DNA from: Pseudomonas pergaminensis
GTDB taxonomy: Bacteria; Pseudomonadota; Gammaproteobacteria; Pseudomonadales; Pseudomonadaceae
Assembly: GCF_024112395.2 (NCBI RefSeq)
Contig: NZ_CP078013.2
Span: forward strand, 3,472,001-3,536,000
Direction: 5' to 3'
Length of the DNA stretch: 64,000 nt
Made by a program: the position numbers and the translations under genes. Numbering within the stretch: the stretch's first letter is position 1; the number at the start of each line of letters is the position of its first letter. Below, piece by piece: positions 17,375 to 27,124 of this stretch. A model generated the notes under the pieces. It was given only the letters and a program-made list of their open reading frames with translations, was not told the DNA's origin and did not search any database.

Positions 17375-18459
17375 TGTCGATGATTGATGTACGCCTGCAC
17401 CTCACCTATTCGGGCTTCGCCCTCGATGTGGACCTGCACCTGCCTGGGCGCGGCGTGACCGCGCTGTATGGGCATTCCGGCTCCGGCAAGACCACCTGCC
17501 TGCGCTGTATCGCTGGCCTGGAGCGGGCCGAGGACGGTTTTATCCAGATCAACGATGAAGTCTGGCAAGACAGCCGTCAGGGCGTGTTTGTGCCTGCGCA
17601 TAAACGTGCGCTGGGGTATGTGTTTCAAGAGGCTAGCCTGTTCCCGCATCTGTCGGTGCGGGCCAACCTGGAGTTCGGCCTCAAGCGCATTGCGTGCCAA
17701 CAGCGCCGTGTGGACATGGTACAAGCCACCGAATTATTGGGCATTGGCCACCTGCTCGACCGCCATCCCCAGCACCTTTCCGGCGGCGAGCGCCAGCGCA
17801 TCGGCATCGCCCGCGCACTGCTCACCAGCCCGAGCTTGTTGTTGATGGACGAACCCCTGGCAGCCCTCGACAGCAAGCGCAAGGGCGAGATCCTGCCGTA
17901 CCTCGAACGCCTGCACGATGAGCTGGACATCCCGGTGCTGTATGTCAGCCATGCCCAGGATGAAGTGGCACGCCTGGCCGATCACATCGTGTTGCTCAGC
18001 GATGGCAAGGCCCTGGCCAGCGGCCCCATCGGCGAAACCCTGGCGCGGCTCGACCTGCCCATGGCCCTGGGCGACGACGCGGGTGTGGTCATCAACGGCA
18101 CGGTGAGCGCCTACGACGAACACTACCAGTTGCTCACCCTGCAATTGCCTGCCAGTGCCCTGCACATGCGCGTCGCCCATGCTCCGATGGCACTCGGCAA
18201 GGCCCTGCGCATCAAGGTACAGGCGCGTGATGTCAGCCTCAGTCTGCAAGCCGAGGAGCACAGCAGCATCCTCAACCGCCTGCCGGTGACGGTCACCCAG
18301 GAGATCTCGGCGGACAACAGTGCGCATGTGCTGGTGCGCCTGGACGCCAGTGGCACGCCGTTGCTGGCACGCATCACGCGTTTCTCCCGCGACCAACTGC
18401 AATTGCACCCTGGCCAGACGCTATGGGCGCAGATCAAGGCGGTCGCCGTGCTGGCGTGA
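17374..18459 (+). CDS. modC: Molybdate ABC transporter ATPase
   Basis: A 361-aa ATPase. Walker A is GHSGSGKTT, the signature [10 protein letters not shown], Walker [12 protein letters not shown], and the H-loop YVSHAQDEV. The C-terminal ~100 residues are a Mop/TOBE domain that binds molybdate and gives feedback. It overlaps modB by one base and completes the operon. Confidence 0.95.
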   Translation: MSMIDVRLHLTYSGFALDVDLHLPGRGVTALYGHSGSGKTTCLRCIAGLERAEDGFIQINDEVWQDSRQGVFVPAHKRALGYVFQEASLFPHLSVRANLEFGLKRIACQQRRVDMVQATELLGIGHLLDRHPQHLSGGERQRIGIARALLTSPSLLLMDEPLAALDSKRKGEILPYLERLHDELDIPVLYVSHAQDEVARLADHIVLLSDGKALASGPIGETLARLDLPMALGDDAGVVINGTVSAYDEHYQLLTLQLPASALHMRVAHAPMALGKALRIKVQARDVSLSLQAEEHSSILNRLPVTVTQEISADNSAHVLVRLDASGTPLLARITRFSRDQLQLHPGQTLWAQIKAVAVLA

Positions 18460-18537
18460 ACAACCTTTTGGCACGACCGCAAACGGCTGCGGTCAATCAG
18501 ACATACCGGCCTGATTTGTTGCCAAGGAACCCGCCTC

Positions 18538-19575
18538 ATGTCCGACTCTGCGCTGCCCCGCGACCTGCATTACGTTGACGACACCCAGCCCGGCATTCGC
18601 CGCAAGACGGTGCGCGGCAAGTTTCAGTACTTCGACCCCAAGGGCGTGCGCATCACCGACGCCGATGAGATCAAGCGCCTTAACGCCTTGGCGGTCCCTC
18701 CCGCCTACACCGACGTGTGGATCTGCGCCGACCCGCGTGGCCACTTGCAAGCCACGGGTCGCGACGCACGTGGGCGCAAGCAGTACCGCTATCACGCGCG
18801 TTGGCGCGAGGTGCGCGACAGCGACAAATACTCGCGCCTGCAGGAGTTCGGCAACGCCCTGCCGAAATTGCGTAAACAGCTTGAAGCGAAAATCGCCGAA
18901 CCCGGCTTCACCCGTGACAAAGTCTTGGCCACGGTGGTGATGCTGCTGGATGCCACGCTGATCCGCGTCGGCAACACCCAATATGCGCGCGACAACAAAT
19001 CCTACGGGCTGACCACCCTGCGCACCCGACACGTGGATGTAAAGGGCAGCGAGATCCAGTTCCAGTTCCGCGGCAAAAGCGGCGTCGAGCACCAGATCAG
19101 CGTCAAGGACCGGCGCCTGGCCACGGTGGTCAAACGCTGCCTGGAATTGCCGGGGCAGAACCTGTTCCAGTACCTGGACGAAGACGGTGAGCGGCACACC
19201 GTCAGTTCCCAGGACGTGAATGAATACCTGCACAGCCTTACCGGTGCAGACTTCACCGCCAAGGACTACCGCACCTGGGCCGGCACCGCCATGGCACTGG
19301 CCGTGTTGCGGGAATTGGAGTGGCAGCCCGAGTCCGATGCCAAGCGTCATGTCGTGGCGATGGTCAAGGACGTCGCCAAGCAGCTTGGCAATACCCCGGC
19401 GGTATGCCGCAAGTGCTACATCCACCCGGCCGTGCTGGAGCATTTCAGCCTGGGTGAACTGTCCAAGCTGCCCAAGCCAAGGCTGCGCAAAGGGCTCAAG
19501 GCCGAAGAAGTGGCCTTGGCGATGTTCCTTGAGCAACTGGCGGAAAACTTGCCGAAGAAAGCCAAGACGGGTTAG
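18538..19575 (+). CDS. DNA topoisomerase IB (poxvirus type)
   Basis: A 345-aa type IB topoisomerase that relaxes supercoils through a 3'-phosphotyrosine. The catalytic residues can be placed: R143 (LIRVGN), K180 (FRGKSG), R246 (DYRTWAGT) and nucleophile Y294 (CRKCYIHPAV). The length matches bacterial members of the family. It stands between modC and the ABC-F gene with no clear operon partner. Bacterial topoIB is an accessory enzyme found in a minority of species. Confidence 0.93.
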   Translation: MSDSALPRDLHYVDDTQPGIRRKTVRGKFQYFDPKGVRITDADEIKRLNALAVPPAYTDVWICADPRGHLQATGRDARGRKQYRYHARWREVRDSDKYSRLQEFGNALPKLRKQLEAKIAEPGFTRDKVLATVVMLLDATLIRVGNTQYARDNKSYGLTTLRTRHVDVKGSEIQFQFRGKSGVEHQISVKDRRLATVVKRCLELPGQNLFQYLDEDGERHTVSSQDVNEYLHSLTGADFTAKDYRTWAGTAMALAVLRELEWQPESDAKRHVVAMVKDVAKQLGNTPAVCRKCYIHPAVLEHFSLGELSKLPKPRLRKGLKAEEVALAMFLEQLAENLPKKAKTG

Positions 19576-19699
19576 GCTCTGCCTCCCTTCTGACGCACGG
19601 GACGACCGCCGACGTGAACAACTAAGCCTTCCAAAATGTACCTGCAACGAGCCGCCTGGCGCGCTTGTTGGCCTGTTCGACATTTTTTTGGAGGTGCTG

Positions 19700-21322
19700 A
19701 TGACTGACGTCAACCGGCTGCCAGTGCTTGTTTCCCTGCAACATGTAACCTTCCAGTTCGCCAATGGCGAGACCCTGCTGGATGATGTGTCCCTGTCCAT
19801 CGACCACACCCCCACCGGCATTGTCGGGCGCAACGGATGTGGCAAAAGTATCCTGGCCAAACTGATTGCCGGGTTGCTCTCGCCTTCCTCCGGCACGCTC
19901 AGTGGTGCGTCCCGTGTCACCTACGTACCGCAGAGCGTCGAGGTGGCGCCCGGAGACACCGTGGCTGATCTCACCGGCACCCTGCCGATCCTGTCAGCCC
20001 TTGAACGCATGGCTCTAGGCGTTGCACAGGTCGATGACCTTGCGTTGATCGACGACCGCTGGGACCTGGCTGAGCGACTGCGCGGCGCCCTGGATACAGC
20101 CGGCCTGGAAACACTCACTGCTCAAACGCCGGCCGAGCAACTCAGCGGCGGCCAATTGGCGCGTGTCGTGATTATCGGCGCGCTGTTGGCCGCGCCCCAA
20201 CTGCTGGTGTTGGACGAACCCACCAACCACCTCGACAGCGATGGCCGAATGTGGCTGCTGCGCATGCTTGGCGAATGGCGTGGCGGCCTGGTGGTGGTCA
20301 GTCATGACCGGCAATTGCTCAATGCCATGGCGCGCATCATTGAACTGTCGCCGCTTGGCGTCCACGTGTATGGCGGCAACTACGCGACCTATCGGCACCA
20401 GCGCGACGCTGAACAACAGGCTGCCCATGCCGCGCTGGAACACGCACGCCTGGCGCGCAGTCGTGAACGGCGGCGCCTGCAAAAGGACCACGACAGCCTG
20501 CAACGCAACGCGGCCCGTTCGCGCAAACATGCCGAGACGGCCAATGTCGACCGTTTTACCAAAGCGCGCTGGAAAGGCGCCGCCACGGAAATCGTCAGCA
20601 CCGTGCGCAGCGCGCACTGGCAGCACAAACATGAACTGGATGCCCAGGTGCGCGACGCCTACGAACGGGTCGTGGATGAGACCCCGACGCTGTTGGCACT
20701 GCCCGCGTCGGCCGTGCCCAACGGTCGCCAGGTGCTGTCCCTGGTTGACGCGCACTTGCCGTGGCTACCGTCGACGCACCTGAACGTCCACCTTGCCGGC
20801 CCGGTGCGGGTGGCTGTACGTGGGCCGAACGGTTGCGGCAAGTCCACGCTGCTCAAGGTATTGGCGGGAGAATGGCGACTGGTCAGCGGCGAATGCAGCG
20901 TGCAGGTGCCCAGTGCCTATATCGATCAGCATCTTGCGCTGCTCGACGACCAACGCTCCCTCGTCGAACAGCTCAACCTGCTCGACACACCACTGGCCGA
21001 AGCCGAACTGCGCACACGCCTGGCCTTGTTGCAACTGGATGCCTTGCGCGTGACCCAACCCGTCGGCCAACTCAGTGGCGGTGAGCGTTTGAAGGCCGCG
21101 ATGGCCATCGCCCTGTGGCGCGAAGTGCCGGCGCAACTGCTGCTGTTGGACGAGCCAACCAACCATCTGGACCTGGAGTCGGTGATGGCTTTTGAGCAGG
21201 CGTTGCAAGGGTTTACCGGTGCGATGCTGGTGGTGTCCCATGACGCGGCATTTGTACAGGCGATCCGGCCCACGCACTACCTGGACTGGCATCCTGCGGG
21301 TTGGTGCCTGGAGCGTGCCTGA
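19700..21322 (+). CDS. ABC-F family ATPase
   Basis: A 540-aa soluble protein with two ABC domains and no membrane part. Domain 1 has Walker A GRNGCGKS, signature LSGGQLARV and LDEPTNHLD; domain 2 has GPNGCGKST, LSGGERLK and LDEPTNHLD. Between them lies a charged linker (about 240-320, rich in Arg/Lys/His) as in ribosome-acting ABC-F factors. GGAGGT precedes the ATG at 19700. The same frame stays open far upstream, antisense-free but overlapping the topoisomerase gene, and that extension is not real. It could be a housekeeping translation factor or antibiotic-protection type; it lacks the long C-terminal Uup extension. Confidence 0.88.
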   Translation: MTDVNRLPVLVSLQHVTFQFANGETLLDDVSLSIDHTPTGIVGRNGCGKSILAKLIAGLLSPSSGTLSGASRVTYVPQSVEVAPGDTVADLTGTLPILSALERMALGVAQVDDLALIDDRWDLAERLRGALDTAGLETLTAQTPAEQLSGGQLARVVIIGALLAAPQLLVLDEPTNHLDSDGRMWLLRMLGEWRGGLVVVSHDRQLLNAMARIIELSPLGVHVYGGNYATYRHQRDAEQQAAHAALEHARLARSRERRRLQKDHDSLQRNAARSRKHAETANVDRFTKARWKGAATEIVSTVRSAHWQHKHELDAQVRDAYERVVDETPTLLALPASAVPNGRQVLSLVDAHLPWLPSTHLNVHLAGPVRVAVRGPNGCGKSTLLKVLAGEWRLVSGECSVQVPSAYIDQHLALLDDQRSLVEQLNLLDTPLAEAELRTRLALLQLDALRVTQPVGQLSGGERLKAAMAIALWREVPAQLLLLDEPTNHLDLESVMAFEQALQGFTGAMLVVSHDAAFVQAIRPTHYLDWHPAGWCLERA

Positions 21323-21391
21323 GGTCATTGCATGCGCGCCGAAAGCGTCCTACCGTAGTGGCCGGATAATCTCATCGAGGAACCCGGCCCT

Positions 21392-22096
21392 ATGCTGCCT
21401 TCGCCCCGCAAGCCCTACGCCAATGCTGCACTGGCCCATCGACAGCGCTGGCGCGGCCGTGTCGGGCTGATGCTGGTGGCCAGCCTGTCGGTGCTGGCGG
21501 GCATGACCGATGCCATCGGCTTCATGGCGAGCGGCGACTTTGTTTCGTTCATGAGCGGCAACACTACGCGCCTGGCGGTGGCGATCAGCGCGGGTGACTT
21601 GGGCCTGACCGGGCGCTTGTTGTTGCTAGTCGCAACATTTGTGCTGGGCAATGCGTTGGGCGTGGTGGTCAGCCGACTCAGCCGTCGCCATGCCCTGCCC
21701 TTGCTGTTGTGTATCGCTGCTTTGTTGTGCGGTGCGGCGTGGCTGCCTTTCGCGGATACCCTGGCGGCGCTGCTGGCAGCGATCATTGCGATGGGCATGC
21801 TGAACGCGGCGGTGGAAGAGGTAAACGGCCTGCCCGTGGGGCTGACTTATGTCACGGGGGCGCTTTCGCGTTTTGGTCGTGGGCTGGGGCGCTGGCTGCT
21901 CGGCGAGCGCCGCAGTGGCTGGCGCGTGCAGTTGATCCCGTGGGCCGGAATGTTTGTGGGCGCAGTGATCGGCGCGCTGTTGGAGCAGCAGATGGGCTTG
22001 AAGGCGTTGCTGGTCAGTGGGGTATTGGCGGGATTGCTGGGGCTGATATCCCTGAAAATTCCCCGCCGCTGGCACCTGGGCTACATGCCGCGCTGA
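21392..22096 (+). CDS. DUF1275 (YoaK-like) membrane protein
   Basis: A 234-aa inner-membrane protein with about six hydrophobic helices. It shows the DUF1275 pattern: an N-terminal segment with GMTDAIGFMASGDFVSFMSGNTTRL and a later GLPVGLTYVTGALSRFGRGLGRWL, equivalent to the family repeats containing N-T and TG. The function is unknown, perhaps small-molecule transport. It follows the ABC-F gene by about 70 bp. Confidence 0.83.
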   Translation: MLPSPRKPYANAALAHRQRWRGRVGLMLVASLSVLAGMTDAIGFMASGDFVSFMSGNTTRLAVAISAGDLGLTGRLLLLVATFVLGNALGVVVSRLSRRHALPLLLCIAALLCGAAWLPFADTLAALLAAIIAMGMLNAAVEEVNGLPVGLTYVTGALSRFGRGLGRWLLGERRSGWRVQLIPWAGMFVGAVIGALLEQQMGLKALLVSGVLAGLLGLISLKIPRRWHLGYMPR

Positions 22097-22107
22097 ACAA
22101 AGGGGAT

Positions 22108-22170
22108 GCTCGCCCGACGTTTAGGCCTCGACGTCCGTGTACTGGTAAAGAGCCATCATGTCGGGCGAGC
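22108..22170. repeat. Inverted repeat, 11-bp arms, 41-base spacer
   Basis: GCTCGCCCGAC (22108-22118) and GTCGGGCGAGC (22160-22170) are perfect inverted arms. No T-run follows, so it is not a standard terminator. It may be a structured RNA end or an isolated repeat element between DUF1275 and the lipoprotein gene. Confidence 0.6.
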
Positions 22171-22239
22171 GGGTGCATCATAAGCTAATGCGTCGTTGCT
22201 GTCGTGCCAGGCATTTCCTAAAACGACTTAGGCAACAGA

Positions 22240-22593
22240 CTACAGGCAGGTCGCGAGTGCGGCCAAACGACGCTTGGCCGGCATGTTGTCTTCTGCGGCG
22301 TAGTACTTGATGGTGGAGCCGGTGCCCGCGCTCTGCACGTCGACAAAGTAATCGCCTGCGGTGGTGTAGACAGTAAAACCACCCGCCCCGATCGGCTCCT
22401 TGAAGCCGCCGGCGTCAACGCCGAACACGCTTTCGTCCTGCCAGCCGAACTGCACGCATTCGGCAACGACCAGGGTGGCCTTGTCCGAAGCCAGGGTTTT
22501 GTAAGGCACACCGGTGCGCGCTTCTTTCATCTTCGAACCCGCGCAACCGGCCAGGGCCGCCAGTACCAGTGCGCCAATTACCACCTTGTGCAT
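22240..22593 (-). CDS. Lipoprotein, paralogue of the one at 10064-10417
   Basis: A 117-aa lipoprotein: MHKVVIGALVLAALAGC gives lipobox LAGC (C17). The mature part contains AECVQFGWQDES, GAGGFTVYTT and GSTIKYYAAED, and ends ALATCL. The paired Cys, the GST-IK-YY motif and the length match the 10064 gene, so both belong to one family. The ATG at 22593 is chosen because the upstream in-frame 26 aa are not a signal sequence. Confidence 0.77.
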   Translation of the reverse strand: MHKVVIGALVLAALAGCAGSKMKEARTGVPYKTLASDKATLVVAECVQFGWQDESVFGVDAGGFKEPIGAGGFTVYTTAGDYFVDVQSAGTGSTIKYYAAEDNMPAKRRLAALATCL

Positions 22594-22693
22594 GCCATTG
22601 CTCCGTTGGAAAAAAACGCGACTGTACCATTGCCGCGAGCCGGACTGACGGCTGCATGAACTTTGTTTCACGGTAAAGGGTGCAGGCGCCGCC

Positions 22694-22755
22694 TATAGTG
22701 GCCACGCTCATTTTTAGAAGCCTGCCTTCTGCCCGCCCTCCCGCGGGCTTTTTTT
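22694..22755 (+). ncRNA. Candidate orphan small RNA with terminator
   Basis: A plus-strand terminator (GCCCGC 22731-22736, GCGGGC 22743-22748, then seven T) has no plus-strand gene upstream except across a minus-strand gene. A -10-like TATAGT (22694-22699) lies 37 bases before it, preceded at 22 bp by TTTCAC, giving a transcript of about 50 bases. The layout and several stretches repeat at 63780-63872. The 22-bp spacing is too long for an ordinary sigma-70 promoter, so the start is uncertain. Confidence 0.45.
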
Positions 22756-22765
22756 CGCCTGGGTT

Positions 22766-23077
22766 TTAGAGCAGCCAGCGAAACAGATAGAACAACGCCA
22801 TGCTCAGCAGCACAGTCATCAGCACATTGCGCGTCCAGAACATCAACGCCACCGCACTGATGCCTGCCAGCAGGTACGGGTTGGCTGGGCTCAGGTTCAG
22901 ATGATGATCCGCCAGGAAAATGATCGGCCCGCAAATCGCCGTGAGCATTCCCGGCACTGCAAACCCGAGAAATTCCCGCGCCCCGCGGTTGAGGCGCACC
23001 GGCAGGCGCGGCTCGATAAACAGGTAACGGTTGAAAAAGACCACCAGGCCCATCGCCACGATCATGATGTAGATCAT
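22766..23077 (-). CDS. azlD: AzlD family branched-chain amino acid export subunit
   Basis: A 103-aa membrane protein with about four hydrophobic segments (MIYIMIVAMGLVVFFNRYLFIEP...), the usual AzlD size and start. It works with AzlC in branched-chain amino acid export. Its ATG overlaps the azlC stop by 4 bases, so the two are translationally coupled. Confidence 0.88.
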   Translation of the reverse strand: MIYIMIVAMGLVVFFNRYLFIEPRLPVRLNRGAREFLGFAVPGMLTAICGPIIFLADHHLNLSPANPYLLAGISAVALMFWTRNVLMTVLLSMALFYLFRWLL

Positions 23078-23769
23078 TGCTGCCCCACTCCCAGTCGCTT
23101 GCAGGCATAACCCGCGCTCATGCCCAGCACGCCGGACACCACCACCGCCGATTCCCAATGCAGGAAACTGAGCCACACCGAAAACACCAGTGACACCGCC
23201 ACGCAGACCACAGTGGGGACGTCACGCACCACCGGCGTGATCAGCGCGATAAAGGTGGCGGCGATGGAAAACTCCAGGCCCAGCTGGTCAAGACCGGGGA
23301 TGCTCTTGCCGAGCACGATGCCTGCCAGAGTGAACAGGTTCCAGGCGATATAGAACGTCAGCCCCACACCCAACGCATACCAGCGGTTGAAGGTCTCACG
23401 GTCGTAGTGGCTGACCAGTGCGAAGAATTCGTCGGTGAGCAGAAAGCCCAGGCTCATGCGCCAGCGGGTTTTGAGCGGCGACACAATTGGACGCAGGTGC
23501 ATGCCGTAGAGCAAATGCTGGGAGGTCAGCAGCAAGGTGGTCAGTACGATGGAGATCAGGCTGGCGCCGCTCTTGACCATACCAATGGCGACCAGTTGCG
23601 CCGCACCGGCAAACACGATGGCGGACAACCCCTGGGCTTCCAACGGGCTGAACTGCGCATCGATGGCCATGGACCCGGCCAGCAGTCCCCACGGCGCACA
23701 GGCCAGGGACAGGGGAATGACGGCGATAGCGCCGCGAGCGAAGGCGTAATGAGGTAAGGCGGTAGGCAT
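23074..23769 (-). CDS. azlC: AzlC family branched-chain amino acid exporter
   Basis: A 231-aa inner-membrane protein with eight or so hydrophobic segments. The family hallmarks are the N-terminal GLLAGSMAIDAQFSPLEAQGLS and FAGAAQLVAI, LLTSQHLLYGMHLRP, and LLTDEFFALVS. AzlC and AzlD together form the exporter. It is the first gene of a two-gene operon. Confidence 0.9.
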   Translation of the reverse strand: MPTALPHYAFARGAIAVIPLSLACAPWGLLAGSMAIDAQFSPLEAQGLSAIVFAGAAQLVAIGMVKSGASLISIVLTTLLLTSQHLLYGMHLRPIVSPLKTRWRMSLGFLLTDEFFALVSHYDRETFNRWYALGVGLTFYIAWNLFTLAGIVLGKSIPGLDQLGLEFSIAATFIALITPVVRDVPTVVCVAVSLVFSVWLSFLHWESAVVVSGVLGMSAGYACKRLGVGQQ

Positions 23770-23840
23770 GGAAACGGCTCATCGACAAACAGTCGACAAG
23801 CATGCCAGCGCAACAAGGGGCTTGTCTTGAACGATCTTGC

Positions 23841-24056
23841 TCAGGCGAGCCGGACCGACACCTGCTCCACCGAATCACGCGCTTCGCGCAACTCATAGGC
23901 ATCCTGGTTGAGCCGGTGAATGGTATTGAGCAGGCGCTGGCGCAGAACTTCATCACCGAGTTTTTCAACGGCGCGCATCAGGTCGAACGCCGCGGTTTCG
24001 TTATTTTCCGCGACGGAATCCAGGGTCTTGCGCAGGTTGCGAGTGGCACGGGTCAC
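23841..24056 (-). CDS. Small helical hypothetical protein
   Basis: A 71-aa all-helical, charged protein (MTRATRNLRKTLDSVAENNETAAFDLMRAVEKLGDEVLRQRLLNTIHRLN...). No motif is recognised; the two predicted helices with heptad-like leucines could form a hairpin or dimer. It stands alone between azlC and the ars promoter and reads as a conserved small Pseudomonas gene. Confidence 0.62.
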   Translation of the reverse strand: MTRATRNLRKTLDSVAENNETAAFDLMRAVEKLGDEVLRQRLLNTIHRLNQDAYELREARDSVEQVSVRLA

Positions 24057-24173
24057 GCGGGTTCTTCCTTCATAAGCAATGGGCAGGCACTTTAGGACAT
24101 TCGTGTTTCATTTTAATTTCAAACACTTGTGGCGGATTCCACGGCATTTGATCCATATCAATTGAAACGGGGT

Positions 24174-24209
24174 TTGACTGATACATATGGAAATCCGTAT
24201 ATTCGAATA
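24174..24209 (+). promoter_or_regulatory. ars promoter with overlapping ArsR operator
   Basis: -35 TTGACT (24174-24179) and -10 TATATT (24198-24203) are spaced 18 bp. The perfect palindrome TATTCGAATA (24200-24209), typical of ArsR operators, covers the -10, so bound repressor would block polymerase until arsenite binds ArsR. Confidence 0.8.
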
Positions 24210-24233
24210 AACATATATACACAGGCCTTGGCC

Positions 24234-24590
24234 ATGTCGGACCTCATCTCCCCACCCACCCTCTTCAAATGCCTGGCCGATGCCACCCGGGCACGCCTGA
24301 CGCTATTGATCCTGCGTGAAGGCGAACTTTGCGTGTGCGAACTGATCCATGCCTTGGATGACAGCCAGCCCAAGATCTCCCGGCACCTCGCGCAACTGCG
24401 CAGTTGCGGGTTGCTGCTGGATCGTCGTCAAGGTCAATGGATCTACTACCGCATCAACCCGGCATTGCCCGAGTGGGTAACCGAAGTGCTGCATACCACC
24501 CTACAAGCCAACCAGCCATGGTTGCACAACGACGCGCAGCGTCTGGATGCAATGGGCGACAGACCACAACGGGCCAGCACCTGCTGCTGA
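24234..24590 (+). CDS. arsR: ArsR family arsenite-responsive repressor
   Basis: A 118-aa winged-helix repressor. [11 protein letters not shown] carries the paired Cys (C-V-C) of the arsenite site in helix alpha-3, next to the recognition helix [12 protein letters not shown]; two more Cys end the chain (ASTCC). The start [19 protein letters not shown] is preferred over upstream in-frame codons that cross the promoter. It heads arsRBCH with gaps of 19, 13 and 11 bp. Confidence 0.94.
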   Translation: MSDLISPPTLFKCLADATRARLTLLILREGELCVCELIHALDDSQPKISRHLAQLRSCGLLLDRRQGQWIYYRINPALPEWVTEVLHTTLQANQPWLHNDAQRLDAMGDRPQRASTCC

Positions 24591-24609
24591 GCCATCGGAG
24601 CCTTTATTC

Positions 24610-25893
24610 ATGCTTGTCGCTATTGCCATTTTCATCTTCACCATCGTCCTGGTCATCTGGCAGCCCAAAGGTTTGGGCGTCGGCTGGAGCGCCACGATGG
24701 GCGCGATCCTGGCCCTCGCCTGCGGCGTGATCAGCCTGGCTGACATTCCCGTGGTGTGGCACATCATCTGGAATGCCACCGGGACCTTTGTCGCGCTGAT
24801 CGTCATCAGCCTGTTGCTGGACGAGGCCGGTTTCTTTGCCTGGACCGCCCTGCATGTGGCGCGCTGGGGGCGCGGACGCGGCCGGCGATTGTTTGCCTAT
24901 ATGGTGCTGCTGGGGGCGCTGGTGTCGGCGCTGTTCGCCAACGACGGCGCGGCACTGATCCTTACACCGATCGTCATGTCGATGCTGCTGGCCCTGCGCT
25001 TTTCCCCTGCGGCGACCCTGGCGTTCGTCATGGGCGCGGGCTTTATCGCCGACACGGCGAGCCTGCCGCTGGTGGTGTCGAACCTGGTGAATATCGTCTC
25101 GGCGGATTACTTCAAGATCGGCTTTAACGAATACGCCGCCGTGATGGTGCCGGTGAATTTCGTCAGCGTCGCGGCCACGCTGGCTGTGCTGCTGTGGTTC
25201 TTCCGTCGTGATATCCCGCAGACCTACGACCCCGCGGACCTCGAAGACCCCGCCAGCGCCATCCACGACCGCGCCACCTTCCGCGCCGGCTGGTGGGTGC
25301 TGGGCATCCTGTTGCTCGGCTGCTTTGCCCTGGAACCGCTGGGCATTCCGATCAGCGCGATTTCCGCCGTGTGCGCCGTGCTCCTGCTGGTGATCGCGGC
25401 CAAGGGCCACAAAATCTCCACGCGCAAAGTGCTGAAGGAAGCACCGTGGCAGATCGTGATCTTTTCCCTCGGCATGTACCTGGTGGTCTACGGCTTGCGT
25501 AACGCCGGCCTCACCACCTACCTGGCGACCTGGCTCGATACCTTCGCCACTTACGGAGTGTGGGGCGCGGCCATGGGCACCGGCGTGCTGACGGCGTTGC
25601 TGTCCTCGGCGATGAACAACCTGCCGACGGTGTTGATCGGCGCGCTGTCGATCGAGTCCAGCCATGCCGTGGGCGTGGTCAAGGACGCGATGATCTACGC
25701 CAACGTGATCGGCAGTGACCTGGGCCCAAAAATCACCCCCATCGGCAGCCTGGCCACCTTGTTGTGGCTGCACATCCTGGCGCGCAAGGGCATCACCATC
25801 ACCTGGGGCTACTACTTCAAGGTCGGCATCGTGCTGACCCTGCCGGTGCTGTTGATCACCCTTGCCGCCCTCGCCTTGCGCCTGAGTTTCTAA
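24610..25893 (+). CDS. arsB: Arsenite efflux membrane protein
   Basis: A 427-aa ArsB-type antiporter with about 12 transmembrane helices (N-terminal [26 protein letters not shown], characteristic [59 protein letters not shown]). It exports As(III) and Sb(III). GGAG sits nine bases before the ATG. There is no arsA, so it works as a secondary transporter. Confidence 0.96.
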   Translation: MLVAIAIFIFTIVLVIWQPKGLGVGWSATMGAILALACGVISLADIPVVWHIIWNATGTFVALIVISLLLDEAGFFAWTALHVARWGRGRGRRLFAYMVLLGALVSALFANDGAALILTPIVMSMLLALRFSPAATLAFVMGAGFIADTASLPLVVSNLVNIVSADYFKIGFNEYAAVMVPVNFVSVAATLAVLLWFFRRDIPQTYDPADLEDPASAIHDRATFRAGWWVLGILLLGCFALEPLGIPISAISAVCAVLLLVIAAKGHKISTRKVLKEAPWQIVIFSLGMYLVVYGLRNAGLTTYLATWLDTFATYGVWGAAMGTGVLTALLSSAMNNLPTVLIGALSIESSHAVGVVKDAMIYANVIGSDLGPKITPIGSLATLLWLHILARKGITITWGYYFKVGIVLTLPVLLITLAALALRLSF

Positions 25894-25906
25894 CGGAGAT
25901 ACCCCG

Positions 25907-26377
25907 ATGAAAGTCCTGTTCATGTGTACCGCCAACAGCTGCCGCAGCATCTTGTCCGAAGCCATGTTCAACCACCTGGCGCCGGAAGGCTTCGAAGCGA
26001 TCAGCTCCGGCAGTTTTCCCAAGGGCCAGGTGTTGCCACGTAGCTTGAGCACGTTGCAAGCGGCCGGGATCAGTACCGAAGGGTTGTACAGCAAGGGCAA
26101 CGATGCCTTTGAAGGCAGCCCGCCGGATGTGGTGATTACGGTGTGCGACAAGGCCGCCGGCGAAGCCTGCCCGGTGTACTTCGGGCCGGCCGTGAAGGCG
26201 CACTGGGGGTTGGAAGACCCGTCGGACGTCCAGGGTGACGACGCCAGTGTGCAAGCGGCATTCGACGCCACACTGAAGACCATCGCCACACGCTGCAGGG
26301 CGTTCTTCGTCCTGCCCTTCGGCGAACTCAGCCCTGCCGACCTCAAGGCGGAACTCGCGCGCATTGCGCAGTTGTAA
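25907..26377 (+). CDS. arsC: Arsenate reductase, LMW-phosphatase/thioredoxin type
   Basis: A 156-aa enzyme that reduces As(V) to As(III) for ArsB. The P-loop is MCTANSCRS (nucleophile C7, with C12 inside it), and the relay pair C80 and C88 is in [14 protein letters not shown], matching the Cys82/Cys89 pair of the S. aureus enzyme. The fold and spacing indicate thioredoxin coupling rather than glutaredoxin. Its gap to arsB is 13 bp. Confidence 0.95.
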   Translation: MKVLFMCTANSCRSILSEAMFNHLAPEGFEAISSGSFPKGQVLPRSLSTLQAAGISTEGLYSKGNDAFEGSPPDVVITVCDKAAGEACPVYFGPAVKAHWGLEDPSDVQGDDASVQAAFDATLKTIATRCRAFFVLPFGELSPADLKAELARIAQL

Positions 26378-26388
26378 TCGGAGGCCCT

Positions 26389-27075
26389 ATGACGACGCTG
26401 CCCAATCTGGACCTGTCCCTGGTCGACTCAAAACCGGCCAGCCCGGACCAGCCGCCGCGCATCCTGCTGCTCTACGGCTCGACCCGCGAACGCTCGTTCA
26501 GCCGCCTGCTGGTGGAAGAAGCCGCACGGCTGTTGCAGCACTTCGGCGCGCATACCCGCATCTTCAACCCCAGCGGCCTGCCATTGCCGGATGACGCGCC
26601 CAGCGACCACCCCAAGGTGCAGGAACTGCTGAAACTGATGCAGTGGTCCGAAGGCCAGGTGTGGTGCTCGCCCGAGCGGCATGGCTCGATGTCGGCGGTG
26701 TTCAAGGCGCAACTGGACTGGGTGCCCTTGACCCTGGGCGCGGTCCGCCCGACCCAGGGCAAGACCCTGGCGGTGATGCAAGTGTCCGGCGGCTCCCAGT
26801 CCTTCAACACCGTCAACCAGCTGCGGGTGCTGGGGCGCTGGATGCGCATGTTCACCATCCCCAACCAGTCCTCGGTACCCAAGGCCTTCATGGAGTTCGA
26901 TGAACAGGACCGCATGAAACCCTCGGCGCTTTATGATCGGGTCGTCGATGTAATGGAAGAACTGGTGCGCTTCACCCTGCTGCTGCGCGACCGTCCCGAC
27001 CTGGTGGACCGTTACTCGGAACGCAAGGAAAGCGCCGGTGAACTGTCGCGCCGGGTCAATCAACGGTCGATTTGA
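26389..27075 (+). CDS. arsH: ArsH, NADPH-dependent FMN reductase
   Basis: A 228-aa flavodoxin-fold protein. [25 protein letters not shown] is the FMN-binding start and [21 protein letters not shown] is the ArsH signature. In Pseudomonas ArsH oxidises trivalent methylarsenicals and gives redox protection. It is last in the arsRBCH operon, 11 bp after arsC. Confidence 0.95.
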   Translation: MTTLPNLDLSLVDSKPASPDQPPRILLLYGSTRERSFSRLLVEEAARLLQHFGAHTRIFNPSGLPLPDDAPSDHPKVQELLKLMQWSEGQVWCSPERHGSMSAVFKAQLDWVPLTLGAVRPTQGKTLAVMQVSGGSQSFNTVNQLRVLGRWMRMFTIPNQSSVPKAFMEFDEQDRMKPSALYDRVVDVMEELVRFTLLLRDRPDLVDRYSERKESAGELSRRVNQRSI

Positions 27076-27124
27076 TCACCCTTGCCAGCGTATGCTCGTG
27101 CCTGTCCCCGACTGAGTGAAATCG

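Noticed and set aside
18460..18500. Terminator after modC
   Set aside because: A GACCGCA/TGCGGTC hairpin is present, but it has no T-run.
18493..19920. 475-aa open frame antisense to the topoisomerase IB gene
   Set aside because: Shadow of a gene with all catalytic residues in place.
24604..26364. 586-aa open frame antisense to arsB/arsC
   Set aside because: It shadows two strongly supported genes and lacks motifs or a ribosome-binding site.
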